Below are positions 1 to 7,008 of a DNA stretch of 15,732 bases, piece after piece. A program made the translations under genes and the position numbers. Numbering within the stretch: position 1 is the stretch's first letter; each line of letters starts with the position of its first letter. Where the stretch lies: NCBI GenBank assembly GCA_015488975.1, contig WFMT01000272.1, forward strand, positions 1-15,732, read 5' to 3'. This stretch comes from Campylobacteraceae bacterium. Lineage in GTDB: Bacteria; Campylobacterota; Campylobacteria; Campylobacterales; JALSKU01. The notes under the pieces were generated by a model, which saw only the letters and a list, made by a program, of their open reading frames with translations, had not been told where the DNA came from and made no database searches.

Positions 1-2001
1 CAGGGAAATGTATTTTTTCCAGCTCACAAATTTAGACACGAACAAGAGATAGATGGAACAGATCTTAACACAATATGTGCCAACATGAGTGAAAAAATAC
101 ACAAAGTAACAGGTAGAAATTATGGCATACACAGAGGCAAACCACCTGCCAAACTTATAAGTGGAAGTGGTAGAGAGTACTACTACTCAAAAGGTATCAA
201 AGCTATCGTTGTGGAAGTTGGTACTAAAAATATACCAGATTATATGAAAGTTATGAGTAGCAGCATTAATGAAAACATCCCCGCACTCTTGGAAGCTTTT
301 AAAGAGACTATCAATTACTCTTCGTTGGCTCCTAAAAGAGTTGACAACTTTACCATACAATGCGTGGAAGAGACTTTTTTAAAGCTCCAGTGGGATTATG
401 AATTAAGAAATGATATTTATTTTGAGATTTATAGAAATACAAAAGATAAAGCCTCTTGCGAAATCCAAAATATAGTAGGCATAACAAAAGAGCACACTTT
501 TAAAGACATCGAGTTAGAGTCCGCCACCACTTACTATTACACCATAAGAGCGGTAAACAAACAAACAAATTTACGATCCCCTTTTGCTCCTGTTGTAAAA
601 GTAAAAACTGATTTGGAAAAAGATGAGTTTTCAAAAATGTTATTTGCCTTAAAAAATGAAACAGGTTATGTCGGAGAAAAAATGAATGAGACAAACAGAT
701 CTCATTTTGGTAATAATTCACTTTTTGTCGGCATAAACAAAACAAAAGGTATATGTGATGCACTTATTTGCTATGATACAAGCTCCATTCCAAAAAATGC
801 TATCATAAAAAAAGCAAGACTTCATCTTTATCCTATGAACAGAGTTGCAGCAAAGATAGAAAGATTTGGTGAGTGGAATTTGAGCTTGCTTGATGGAGAT
901 GATATAAATGATGTGGCTGATTTTACTCAAGTGGAAAATACACCTTGTATCCAAGTTATAGGCGATGCTATCAAGTCTCAGTCTTTAACTCAGGGTATAT
1001 GGAATTATTGGGAATTTTCCTCTTACCAATGCTCCTTGCTTCAAAAAGAGCTCATAAAAAATAAAGCAGTTTTTAGAGTTGACGGACCAAAAACACTGCC
1101 TTATGGCGAAGATTCTCAAATGATGCAGTTTGATATAGGATATGGAAACTATGGAGGCGGACTTCACTATCGTCCCATGCTTGAAATCAAATATACAATA
1201 CCTTCACAAAAAATAGAAATAGAGCCAAATATTGCTGAATCCATTAGCCAAAACCTTAAAAAAGCTCAGTTTGAAAGTGGATACAATAAAGATGGTAATA
1301 AAATTTATGGGCACTTAGAGTATGATCTCTCAACTCTTCCAAGCTCATGCACGACAGTCATAACAAGAGCATATATAGAACTTAGTAATCAAACAGTTTA
1401 CACAAAATCAAAAGGTATAAGTTTTTATCTTGAACTTTTGGATAATGATATTATTTTAAGTTATGAAGATATAAAAAATAGAGAAAGAGTAGAATATATT
1501 GGTTATGAAATAAGAGATGTTGATCTTAAAAAAAGAGAAAAACATTATTTTATATTTGACACTCTCTCAAAATTATCACTTGAAAATATCCATGCAAACA
1601 GTAAAAGACTTGAAATCATTATAAAACCAACTTCAACTCAAAGTGATGTAAAAAACAGAATAGTCAAGTGGGGCATAAAGCCAAAATTAATCATAGAATA
1701 CATAAACAGAAGGAAAACACCTGTATCCAAAGTAACTAATCTTACAAACAAGATAGACAAAGGGAAAATAAAATTATCATGGGAAAACCCAAATGATGAA
1801 GATTTTGTCGGAGTTTATGTTGTTAGAAACTCTTTTCATCCTCCCAAAAACTTTATGGACGGCGTTAAAATATACGGCGGAAGAGATGATTATACTTATG
1901 ATACATTCGGCTCACTTGATAAAGAGAAATATTATAGTGTTTTTACTTATGATAATGTACCAAATTACAGCGAACCTGAGATTTTACATTTTGTGCCTTG
2001 A
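1..2001 (+). CDS. M14-type zinc carboxypeptidase C-terminal part with FN3 and DNRLRE-like modules (5' partial)
   Basis: The reading frame is already open at base 1, so the gene starts upstream; the ATG at 85 is internal. The first 90 or so codons resemble the end of a peptidase M14 (zinc carboxypeptidase) domain. They run through a GSGREYYY segment to VVEVGTKN, whose Glu (bases 214-216) fits the family's catalytic glutamate; the zinc ligands would lie upstream. Next comes a fibronectin type III-like domain (about bases 325-620, with the typical YYYTIRAVN strand). Two beta-rich segments resembling DNRLRE modules follow (about 630-1190 and 1240-1700; note KARLHLYPMN and TRAYIEL). A final FN3-like domain ends at VPNYSEPEILHFVP. 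No membrane anchor is visible at the C-terminus. The build suggests an extracellular or cell-surface peptidase acting on peptide or wall material, which is inference. The M14 call rests on the short fragment seen here. Confidence 0.62.
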   Translation, partial: QGNVFFPAHKFRHEQEIDGTDLNTICANMSEKIHKVTGRNYGIHRGKPPAKLISGSGREYYYSKGIKAIVVEVGTKNIPDYMKVMSSSINENIPALLEAFKETINYSSLAPKRVDNFTIQCVEETFLKLQWDYELRNDIYFEIYRNTKDKASCEIQNIVGITKEHTFKDIELESATTYYYTIRAVNKQTNLRSPFAPVVKVKTDLEKDEFSKMLFALKNETGYVGEKMNETNRSHFGNNSLFVGINKTKGICDALICYDTSSIPKNAIIKKARLHLYPMNRVAAKIERFGEWNLSLLDGDDINDVADFTQVENTPCIQVIGDAIKSQSLTQGIWNYWEFSSYQCSLLQKELIKNKAVFRVDGPKTLPYGEDSQMMQFDIGYGNYGGGLHYRPMLEIKYTIPSQKIEIEPNIAESISQNLKKAQFESGYNKDGNKIYGHLEYDLSTLPSSCTTVITRAYIELSNQTVYTKSKGISFYLELLDNDIILSYEDIKNRERVEYIGYEIRDVDLKKREKHYFIFDTLSKLSLENIHANSKRLEIIIKPTSTQSDVKNRIVKWGIKPKLIIEYINRRKTPVSKVTNLTNKIDKGKIKLSWENPNDEDFVGVYVVRNSFHPPKNFMDGVKIYGGRDDYTYDTFGSLDKEKYYSVFTYDNVPNYSEPEILHFVP

Positions 2002-2002
2002 C

Positions 2003-2032
2003 TTAAGAGACCACTGTATAGTGGTCTCTTAA
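2003..2032. terminator. Bidirectional hairpin terminator between convergent genes
   Basis: A perfect 12-bp inverted repeat, TTAAGAGACCAC (2003-2014) and GTGGTCTCTTAA (2021-2032), encloses a 6-nt loop. It begins just after the carboxypeptidase stop (1999-2001). The stop codon of the convergent methyltransferase-like gene (2029-2031) lies inside the right arm. The stem reads the same from both strands, so it can end both transcripts. The U tract is weak on both sides. Confidence 0.75.
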
Positions 2033-2499
2033 ACTTTCATCCAGCCATGCATTTTTTTGGCTGAGATGATATGAGTTTTTCTAAAAGTATCTATTTCGTT
2101 TATAGCTACAAAGTTTATTTTTTCAAGAAGTTTTATTAACTCATCCGGGTCACTTTTAGTAAAAATGAAAATATTTCCGGCATTTTTCGTAACTCTGTAA
2201 ATTTTTTTTAATATGTCAGGATCATCTTCTAAACTATAAGAAAAAAATATAAAATCATATAAAACAGAATGGAGATTATATCTTTTATCTTTAAAGCTGA
2301 ACTTTTCAACTTTGACAAAAGGAGGACGATTTAAAGATAGCAAATTTCCTTCTATATCTTTTATGTATAAATTGATTTCATTTTCAATACAAAATTTTAT
2401 AAGACTTAAACTTATATCCACTTGTTTATCAAATATTAGGCAAATATTTTGTCCAGGATATGAAGGAATAACCGTAAATAACTCTTCAATATATGTCAT
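2029..2499 (-). CDS. Degenerate class I methyltransferase-like protein, last gene of a four-gene operon
   Basis: This 156-aa protein is not firmly recognised. Its second half has the layout of the C-terminal part of an SAM-dependent methyltransferase fold. A YDFIFFSYSLED strand is followed by an ILKKIYRVTKNAGNIFIF segment (the usual 'RvLkpGG' strand) and by a final helix-strand pair ending in IISAKK. The N-terminal glycine-rich SAM loop (GxGxG) cannot be seen, so activity is doubtful. The ATG at 2499-2497 overlaps the upstream stop as ATGA, implying translational coupling. It is the last gene of the operon that also encodes PilZ-like, NifU-like and NifX-like proteins. Its stop codon sits in the terminator hairpin. 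The methyltransferase-fold call is inference from sequence texture. Confidence 0.5.
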   Translation of the reverse strand: MTYIEELFTVIPSYPGQNICLIFDKQVDISLSLIKFCIENEINLYIKDIEGNLLSLNRPPFVKVEKFSFKDKRYNLHSVLYDFIFFSYSLEDDPDILKKIYRVTKNAGNIFIFTKSDPDELIKLLEKINFVAINEIDTFRKTHIISAKKMHGWMKV

Positions 2500-2792
2500 A
2501 TTTCGTATAATTCTCTAAACATATAAGCTTCTACAATCTCTTCAATAGTTTTTTGAAAAGATACAACAAGTACCTCAACACCCTCTTCCAAAAATTCTTC
2601 GATATTTTCATCTTTATTTTTTATAATTACAAAATCAATCAATTTTTCAATATCATTTTTTGTTTTAAATATATCAATATACTCGATATTTCCATTATTT
2701 AAAGAGACAAATGCCCAAGCTCTTGCATCACTTAAATTTGCTATATTTGCGGTACTTTTTTCTTTTGAATCTATTGGGATTAGTATATTCAA
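2496..2792 (-). CDS. Small NifX/NafY-like (dinitrogenase cofactor-binding fold) protein, TTG start
   Basis: This 98-aa protein begins NILIPIDSKEKSTANIANLSDARAWAFVSLNNG. That start resembles the single-domain NifX/NafY/NifB C-terminal fold, which opens with 'kIaiP' and a conserved loop before an 'f..v..g' strand. The family binds Fe-S or FeMo cofactor clusters, but no cysteine or histidine cluster ligand is visible here. The likely start is TTG at 2792-2790. It is preceded by the purine-rich GAGGAAG and overlaps the upstream stop as TTGA, and no ATG occurs in frame until near the C-terminus. Sitting directly behind a NifU-like gene, it may serve the same iron-sulfur-related task (inference). 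It does not imply nitrogen fixation. Confidence 0.5.
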   Translation of the reverse strand: MNILIPIDSKEKSTANIANLSDARAWAFVSLNNGNIEYIDIFKTKNDIEKLIDFVIIKNKDENIEEFLEEGVEVLVVSFQKTIEEIVEAYMFRELYEI

Positions 2793-3247
2793 TCTTCTTC
2801 CTCTGATCTGATTATCTTGATTTTTTCATCTTTTTTGAAGCCATTTTTCCTGTCTTTATAGTTTTCAACCGCAGCCAAAAAAGCATGCATAACCAAACGG
2901 GGCTTTTCTTTATCTGGACTCAAATCAGCTTCCAAATCTGCGAGTAATTCATGACAAAGCCCTACTCCCTCATCTATACTCTCACCTTTTACAGTATCAC
3001 TAAATAAAGATCCAGCCAGCACAGTACTTTTGCATCCTGAAATCAAAAATCCTATATCTTCGACTATTTTGTCATTATCTACATTTATGAAAATAGTAGT
3101 TTTTGCTTTTTTATCAGGATTTGTGCAAACTCCTTTCCCGTTGTAAACTTCTAATTTTTTATTATTTTTCGGGTTGTTAAAATGCTCTTTTAACTCTTTT
3201 TGTTGTTGCTCATTCATTATCTCATTTGGATTCATATTGCACTTCAT
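2789..3247 (-). CDS. Atypical NifU/IscU-like iron-sulfur cluster scaffold protein
   Basis: Residues 34-150 follow the NifU N-terminal/IscU fold. The stretch YNGKGVCTNP holds C41, where IscU has its first cluster cysteine (ACGD). ISGCKSTVLAGSLFSDTVKG holds C72, matching the second, and is the most recognisable block. RLVMHAFLAAVENYKDRK matches the last helix. Two things differ from standard scaffolds. The Asp after the first cysteine is lost (TN replaces GD), and the third cysteine, which in IscU precedes the last helix (HCS), is absent. An extra cysteine occurs at C98. The N-terminal 30 residues are a charged extension. The ATG at 3247 overlaps the upstream gene's stop as ATGA, so it is probably translated by coupling; no clear Shine-Dalgarno sequence is seen. 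Cluster binding is therefore uncertain even though the fold is fairly clear. Confidence 0.65.
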   Translation of the reverse strand: MKCNMNPNEIMNEQQQKELKEHFNNPKNNKKLEVYNGKGVCTNPDKKAKTTIFINVDNDKIVEDIGFLISGCKSTVLAGSLFSDTVKGESIDEGVGLCHELLADLEADLSPDKEKPRLVMHAFLAAVENYKDRKNGFKKDEKIKIIRSEEED

Positions 3248-4365
3248 TTGCTCATGATGTTTTGTTTTAAGTTTTTAATCATTTCATTTTTGTAAATAGT
3301 AATATAATTTGAAATTTTATTTTTTATAAAAGTGCTTGGCATTATAAGAAATACTATCTCTTCATTTAGAAAATTAAAAATCTTTGCCCTTGATGTTATA
3401 TTATTGATAGCTATACTGTTTTTAGCAAATAATCTAAATTTTAAAATAAATTCACACTCTTTTGTCTTTTTAATTTTTTCCAATGCTCTTTTATTGACTT
3501 TTATGACAATCGAATCAACAGAAATAGAACTTATAATACCATCAGCTACCATTATACTTTGACACTCTATCATAACTCTTATAGCTTTTTCGGGAGTAAT
3601 TCTGACATTTTCTCTATCGGCTACAGAATTATCCTGAAATTCAATATTATTAATATAAACGATAAAATCTTTAAAGTTATATTTTATAATTTGTCCTTTG
3701 ATAATATTTGGAAATTTTTTATGTTTGACATGCAAAAATTGTTCATTTTTTTGAAGATACAACAATTCTTCAAATGTCGTTTGCAAATATAAAGAATTTT
3801 TACGATACTCTACAACGGTTGCATCTGCTTTAATGGGGATACCGTTATAAAAATTATATATCCTTACATTCGGATCTTGAGAAAAAATTGTATGCAATGT
3901 ATCTTCTCTTTTAACTGAATTGTAAAAATCAAAATCCCGCAAACCGTATATTATCTTTCCTACGGCAAGTCTTTTTGAAATTATTAAATATTTACTTACT
4001 CTGTGTAGTAATTCTTCAGAAGTATCTTTCGCATCCAATTCACTGATACCGACTCTGTCAATTTTTATATTATAATCACTTTGCAATTTAAATTGAATTT
4101 TTTTAAAAAATACGATACTTTGTTGTAATTTTAAATTTTTAAAAATAATAATGAAATTATTTTTATTATCATAAAGTATGGGAGCAAAATTTATCATAGT
4201 ATAAAAATCTTTGAAAAAATCTTTGAAAAAAAATATATCATCAAGATCTACTTCATGCTTAAACTTTACAATTGACAATGGTATTTTATTTTCTTTAGCA
4301 TAGTCAATTTCAGCTTCAATCATAGCCTTGTTTTGGTAATTTACAATATTTTCACACCTATTCAT
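3244..4365 (-). CDS. Degenerate GGDEF domain fused to PilZ-like C-terminal region
   Basis: This 373-aa cytoplasmic protein has no signal peptide or membrane segment. Residues about 20-142 resemble a GGDEF domain without its active site. The C-terminal signature survives as DRVGISELDAKDTSEELLHRV followed by SKRLAVGKIIYG (compare 'SiGia..d...eeLl.rAd.a...AK..G.n.i'), but the GGDEF loop position reads DNKNNFIII. Residues about 250-373 look PilZ-like. RENVR (251-255) sits where the c-di-GMP-binding RxxxR occurs, and DGIISSISVDSIVI (275-288) where (D/N)xSxxG occurs; both are diverged. This suggests a signalling or protein-binding role without cyclase activity (inference). It starts at ATG 4365 behind AAGGAAATAA. 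It is the first gene of the overlapping operon, divergent from ciaB, so the 95-bp gap at 4366-4460 must hold both promoters. Confidence 0.55.
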   Translation of the reverse strand: MNRCENIVNYQNKAMIEAEIDYAKENKIPLSIVKFKHEVDLDDIFFFKDFFKDFYTMINFAPILYDNKNNFIIIFKNLKLQQSIVFFKKIQFKLQSDYNIKIDRVGISELDAKDTSEELLHRVSKYLIISKRLAVGKIIYGLRDFDFYNSVKREDTLHTIFSQDPNVRIYNFYNGIPIKADATVVEYRKNSLYLQTTFEELLYLQKNEQFLHVKHKKFPNIIKGQIIKYNFKDFIVYINNIEFQDNSVADRENVRITPEKAIRVMIECQSIMVADGIISSISVDSIVIKVNKRALEKIKKTKECEFILKFRLFAKNSIAINNITSRAKIFNFLNEEIVFLIMPSTFIKNKISNYITIYKNEMIKNLKQNIMSK

Positions 4366-4430
4366 TTATTTCCTTATTTGATCAAATCAGATTATATCAA
4401 ATATTTTTTTCATTTTTAGTTAGATTATTG

Positions 4431-4436
4431 TAAAAT
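4431..4436 (+). promoter_or_regulatory. Candidate -10 box for ciaB
   Basis: TAAAAT lies 24 bp before the ciaB start codon in a T-rich region, and a purine-rich AGGAAA lies just upstream of the ATG. Campylobacterota promoters often lack a clear -35 box, and none is seen here. The assignment is by motif and position only. Confidence 0.35.
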
Positions 4437-4460
4437 CTATAAAAAATATTAGGAAATACC

Positions 4461-6311
4461 ATGTATGATAGAAATAAAAAGCTTTTTTATGAAGACTTAA
4501 AAAAAATATATCTTATTTTAGAACAAAGACAAAAAGATATAAATAGCTATTTTGACATATTAAATGATAAAAAGTGCAATGAGCAAAAAAGAGATTTTAT
4601 TGATAATTTTTTAAACGATATTAAACTCACTATAAATAAAGAAAACAGATTAAGTGTGATAAACAGACTGGTCAACCTCAGAGATGACTCACTGATACAA
4701 GCTTTAAAAAAGGAAGATTTCAGCGAAGATAAGATCTTAGAGATAAAAGAAAATGCTTATCTTTGGGTCAGTAAGTTTTATATTGACTCACACTCAAAAA
4801 TTATACATAAAATCAACTCTTTAAAACTTTTGACACCATTTTACAGAGCTATCTTAGAAGGAGTCCATGAAGTTGGCAAATCTCTTAGCAGTTGGCAGTC
4901 ATCTTGGACAGCCTACATTATCAACGGAGTTAACAGGGAACTTTACAAGCTCTTTGAAGGTGATGAAGAAAAGATTTTTAAAATGCTAAATGAAAAAGAG
5001 TTATTTGACAAAAATGAAGAAGGAAAGCAGGCCCAAAGGTCATACTCTGTTTTGGTAAAAACCAAAGATGGATATAAAAATACAGCTTATAGTGAAGCTT
5101 TTAGTAAAGAGGTAAAAAATGTCCTCAAATCTCTTGAAAAATTTAAACTTAAAATATCTGTCTTAAAAGATGATATTTTTCATCAGGAGCATTTTTATCA
5201 AGATTACCTTCAAGCTATCATAGCTGCTTTTAGTGAAACAAATACCGATAAGCTCATAGCAAAATGGGCGGCTGTTGATAGGATTTGGATGAGGATAACC
5301 TCACCTTTGCAGATAGGCCATCCTCTTGAATATTATGAAGACCATTACAGAAAAGCTGTAGCTTTAGAATGGGATATAAGAATAAGTAATCCAGATTACA
5401 ATCAAGCAAGCAATACCAAAAAAAATATACAAGATATGTTTGACTCGCTTTTTACCAAAATAAGTGATAAAAATAAATATAACAATATTTACAAAAGCAC
5501 TCTGTCAAATTTAAATAAAGTTCAACTCTATATTGGCCGCCCACTCTTTTTTTACGGAGCTGAATTTTGTGGACTTTTCTCCGCTCAGGTTGTTCCCAAT
5601 GATGAAAATGTAAGCTCAAAATACGGGAAAAAAATATTTGCATTTGCAGATAATATTTTAGACTCACTTAAAGCCAAACCGACTCTTAAGATAAATGAAA
5701 TTATTTTTGGAAAAAAGTTTTTAGAATTTGAAAAAGATTTGATTTTCAACAAAAAAGAGATATGGCATAAAGTTTATGATACTACTACCATAGGACATGA
5801 ATTTGGACATATACTTTGGATGGATGAAACAAGTGAAACTCTTATGAATAAAACTGGAAATTTTAAAAATATTGAAGAATTCAAAGCGACTACAGGCGGA
5901 TTGATGGCATTTTTCTTATATGAGCAAAAAGAATTATCCCCATATATTCTAAGAGATTTGACAAAAAGGGCAGTTGGTCTTATAGCATGGAAAGAAACAG
6001 CAGAAGTTGAGCCGTATTATTGTGAAGGACTTATTCATCTTGATATTTTATTTCAAAGCGGAGTACTTTGTTTTGATGGTACTTTAAGTATTGACTTAAC
6101 AGATAAAAAATATATAAATACTAAAAGAATCTATCAAAAGATGTATGAAGAGTTGGCAAGAACTTATCTTCAAAAGCAAGATGCAACAAAATATTTAAAT
6201 AAATTTGTGAAAAAAGAGGGAAAATATTTTATGCCTGTAAAACAAGAAGTCAAAAGTTTTGTAGAATATTATTGGGATTTATACAAAGAGATAGGAAGAG
6301 TGGTCGCATAG
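4461..6311 (+). CDS. ciaB: CiaB-family protein with a zinc metallopeptidase (HExxH) motif
   Basis: This 616-aa protein matches the Campylobacter invasion antigen B family in length (about 600 aa) and in overall sequence character. CiaB was described in Campylobacter jejuni as a secreted invasion factor, but homologues occur widely in non-pathogenic Campylobacterota. There is no signal peptide and no membrane segment. The sequence carries HEFGH (446-450) followed by EEFKATTGG (472-480). This is the layout of a gluzincin, with two histidines and a downstream glutamate as zinc ligands, and it recalls dipeptidyl peptidase III (HELLGH with EECRAE). A cytoplasmic metallopeptidase activity is thus a reasonable reading (inference). 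The gene is monocistronic, divergent from the PilZ-like operon and convergent with luxS. It starts at ATG 4461 behind AGGAAATACC. Confidence 0.8.
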   Translation: MYDRNKKLFYEDLKKIYLILEQRQKDINSYFDILNDKKCNEQKRDFIDNFLNDIKLTINKENRLSVINRLVNLRDDSLIQALKKEDFSEDKILEIKENAYLWVSKFYIDSHSKIIHKINSLKLLTPFYRAILEGVHEVGKSLSSWQSSWTAYIINGVNRELYKLFEGDEEKIFKMLNEKELFDKNEEGKQAQRSYSVLVKTKDGYKNTAYSEAFSKEVKNVLKSLEKFKLKISVLKDDIFHQEHFYQDYLQAIIAAFSETNTDKLIAKWAAVDRIWMRITSPLQIGHPLEYYEDHYRKAVALEWDIRISNPDYNQASNTKKNIQDMFDSLFTKISDKNKYNNIYKSTLSNLNKVQLYIGRPLFFYGAEFCGLFSAQVVPNDENVSSKYGKKIFAFADNILDSLKAKPTLKINEIIFGKKFLEFEKDLIFNKKEIWHKVYDTTTIGHEFGHILWMDETSETLMNKTGNFKNIEEFKATTGGLMAFFLYEQKELSPYILRDLTKRAVGLIAWKETAEVEPYYCEGLIHLDILFQSGVLCFDGTLSIDLTDKKYINTKRIYQKMYEELARTYLQKQDATKYLNKFVKKEGKYFMPVKQEVKSFVEYYWDLYKEIGRVVA

Positions 6312-6331
6312 GCAACCACCCTTCTTTCTTA
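6300..6331. terminator. Hairpin between convergent ciaB and luxS
   Basis: GTGGTCGC (6300-6307) pairs with GGCAACCAC (6311-6319) in an 8-level stem with one C/A mismatch and a 4-nt loop; the ciaB TAG stop lies at the loop. The pyrimidine-rich CCTTCTTTCTT follows on the + strand. The structure may also serve luxS from the other side, where the downstream tract is a mixed pyrimidine run. Confidence 0.5.
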
Positions 6332-6832
6332 CTTAATCAAGGAAGGATCCAACTTTAATTCTTCATTGCTCATAATTCCAATACCATTATCAAGCACATG
6401 ATGAGCTATCTCTTTAGCACTTGAAAGTGAGTGCATATGGCAAGTTCCACATTGATAGATATTAAGCTCAGGTATATCATCCTGACTTTTAACATTTAAA
6501 ACATCTTTCATGGACTCTTCCCAAGCTTTTACGACCCTATCTTCTTTTGGGCTTCCTATAACACTCATATAAAATCCCGTCCTGCATCCCATAGGCGAAA
6601 GATCAATAACCTCAACATCATCACCATTTAAATGATCCCTCATAAATCCAGCAAAAAGGTGCTCCAAAGTATGAGTTCCCTCGGGAGACATGAGCCCCTT
6701 ATTTGGTCTGTAAAATCTAAGATCAAATACCGTAATAGTATCTCCACAAGGAGTTGTCATGTATTTTGCAACTCTAACCGCAGGTGCCGGCATCTTAGTA
6801 TGATCTACCATAAAACTATCTAACATTGGCAT
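6329..6832 (-). CDS. luxS: S-ribosylhomocysteine lyase LuxS
   Basis: LuxS cleaves S-ribosylhomocysteine to homocysteine and DPD, the precursor of autoinducer-2, in the cytoplasmic activated methyl cycle. With the start at 6832 the protein has 167 residues and begins MPMLDSFMVDHTKMPAPAVR, as is typical of the family. The metal site is complete: H54 and H58 in HTLEH (54-58, with E57 as the general base) and C128 in YQCGT. The catalytic cysteine is C83 in MGCRTGF. A frame five codons longer (ATG at 6847) exists, but its first codons contain the GGAGG Shine-Dalgarno sequence itself, so the inner ATG is the start. The gene stands alone, convergent with ciaB and divergent from proC. A mobile-element-like repeat lies directly behind its promoter. 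Confidence 0.97.
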   Translation of the reverse strand: MPMLDSFMVDHTKMPAPAVRVAKYMTTPCGDTITVFDLRFYRPNKGLMSPEGTHTLEHLFAGFMRDHLNGDDVEVIDLSPMGCRTGFYMSVIGSPKEDRVVKAWEESMKDVLNVKSQDDIPELNIYQCGTCHMHSLSSAKEIAHHVLDNGIGIMSNEELKLDPSLIK

Positions 6833-6838
6833 AAAATC

Positions 6839-6845
6839 CACCTCC
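6839..6845 (-). promoter_or_regulatory. luxS ribosome binding site that fixes the start
   Basis: GGAGGTG on the minus strand lies six bases before ATG 6832. It overlaps the alternative ATG at 6847, which therefore cannot be the main start. Confidence 0.85.
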
Positions 6846-6861
6846 ATATTTTTTTAGCAAT

Positions 6862-6867
6862 ATTATA
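6862..6867 (-). promoter_or_regulatory. Candidate -10 box of luxS
   Basis: TATAAT on the minus strand lies 17 bp upstream of the luxS Shine-Dalgarno sequence. The zone where a -35 contact would fall runs into the direct repeat and first bases of the inserted element (6880-6890), so the insertion replaced the sequence upstream of this promoter. Confidence 0.55.
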
Positions 6868-6886
6868 GTATAATTAAGATTAATTT

Positions 6887-6986
6887 CTGACCTTACGCAC
6901 TTTTTTCTTGAAAAGTTCTACTTTTACAAACTCTAGGGGATTGTAGAGACTTTACGAGCTTTGCTCATTATAGTGTGCAAGGTCAG
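6887..6986 (+). mobile_element. MITE-like element, copy 1 (100 bp), between luxS and proC
   Basis: The element begins CTGACCTTACGCAC and ends GTGTGCAAGGTCAG, a 14-bp terminal inverted repeat with one A/C mismatch and one G/T pair. The 7 bp on each side are identical (TTAATTT, 6880-6886 and 6987-6993), as expected of a target-site duplication. Inside are a small hairpin (ACTTTT/AAAAGT) and a longer one (AAAGTTCTAC with GTAGAGACTTT, one bulge). It has no coding capacity. About four in five bases match copy 2 at 8816-8933, which has an extra 18 bp and the same orientation. It fills most of the luxS-proC gap and ends about ten bases before the proC ribosome binding site, so it forms the proC leader or promoter region. 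I do not recognise a named family. The transposase would have to act in trans. Confidence 0.8.
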
Positions 6987-7008
6987 TTAATTTCTCTAAA
7001 GGATGATA

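Noticed and set aside
2496..3247. Nitrogen fixation operon, from the NifU-like and NifX-like genes.
   Set aside because: No nifHDK, nifB or nifEN nearby, and both proteins lack the usual ligands. The folds are used outside nitrogen fixation.
6887..6986. Structured leader or riboswitch upstream of proC.
   Set aside because: The same sequence occurs downstream of hypA in another context, with terminal repeats and target duplications, so a mobile element explains it better.
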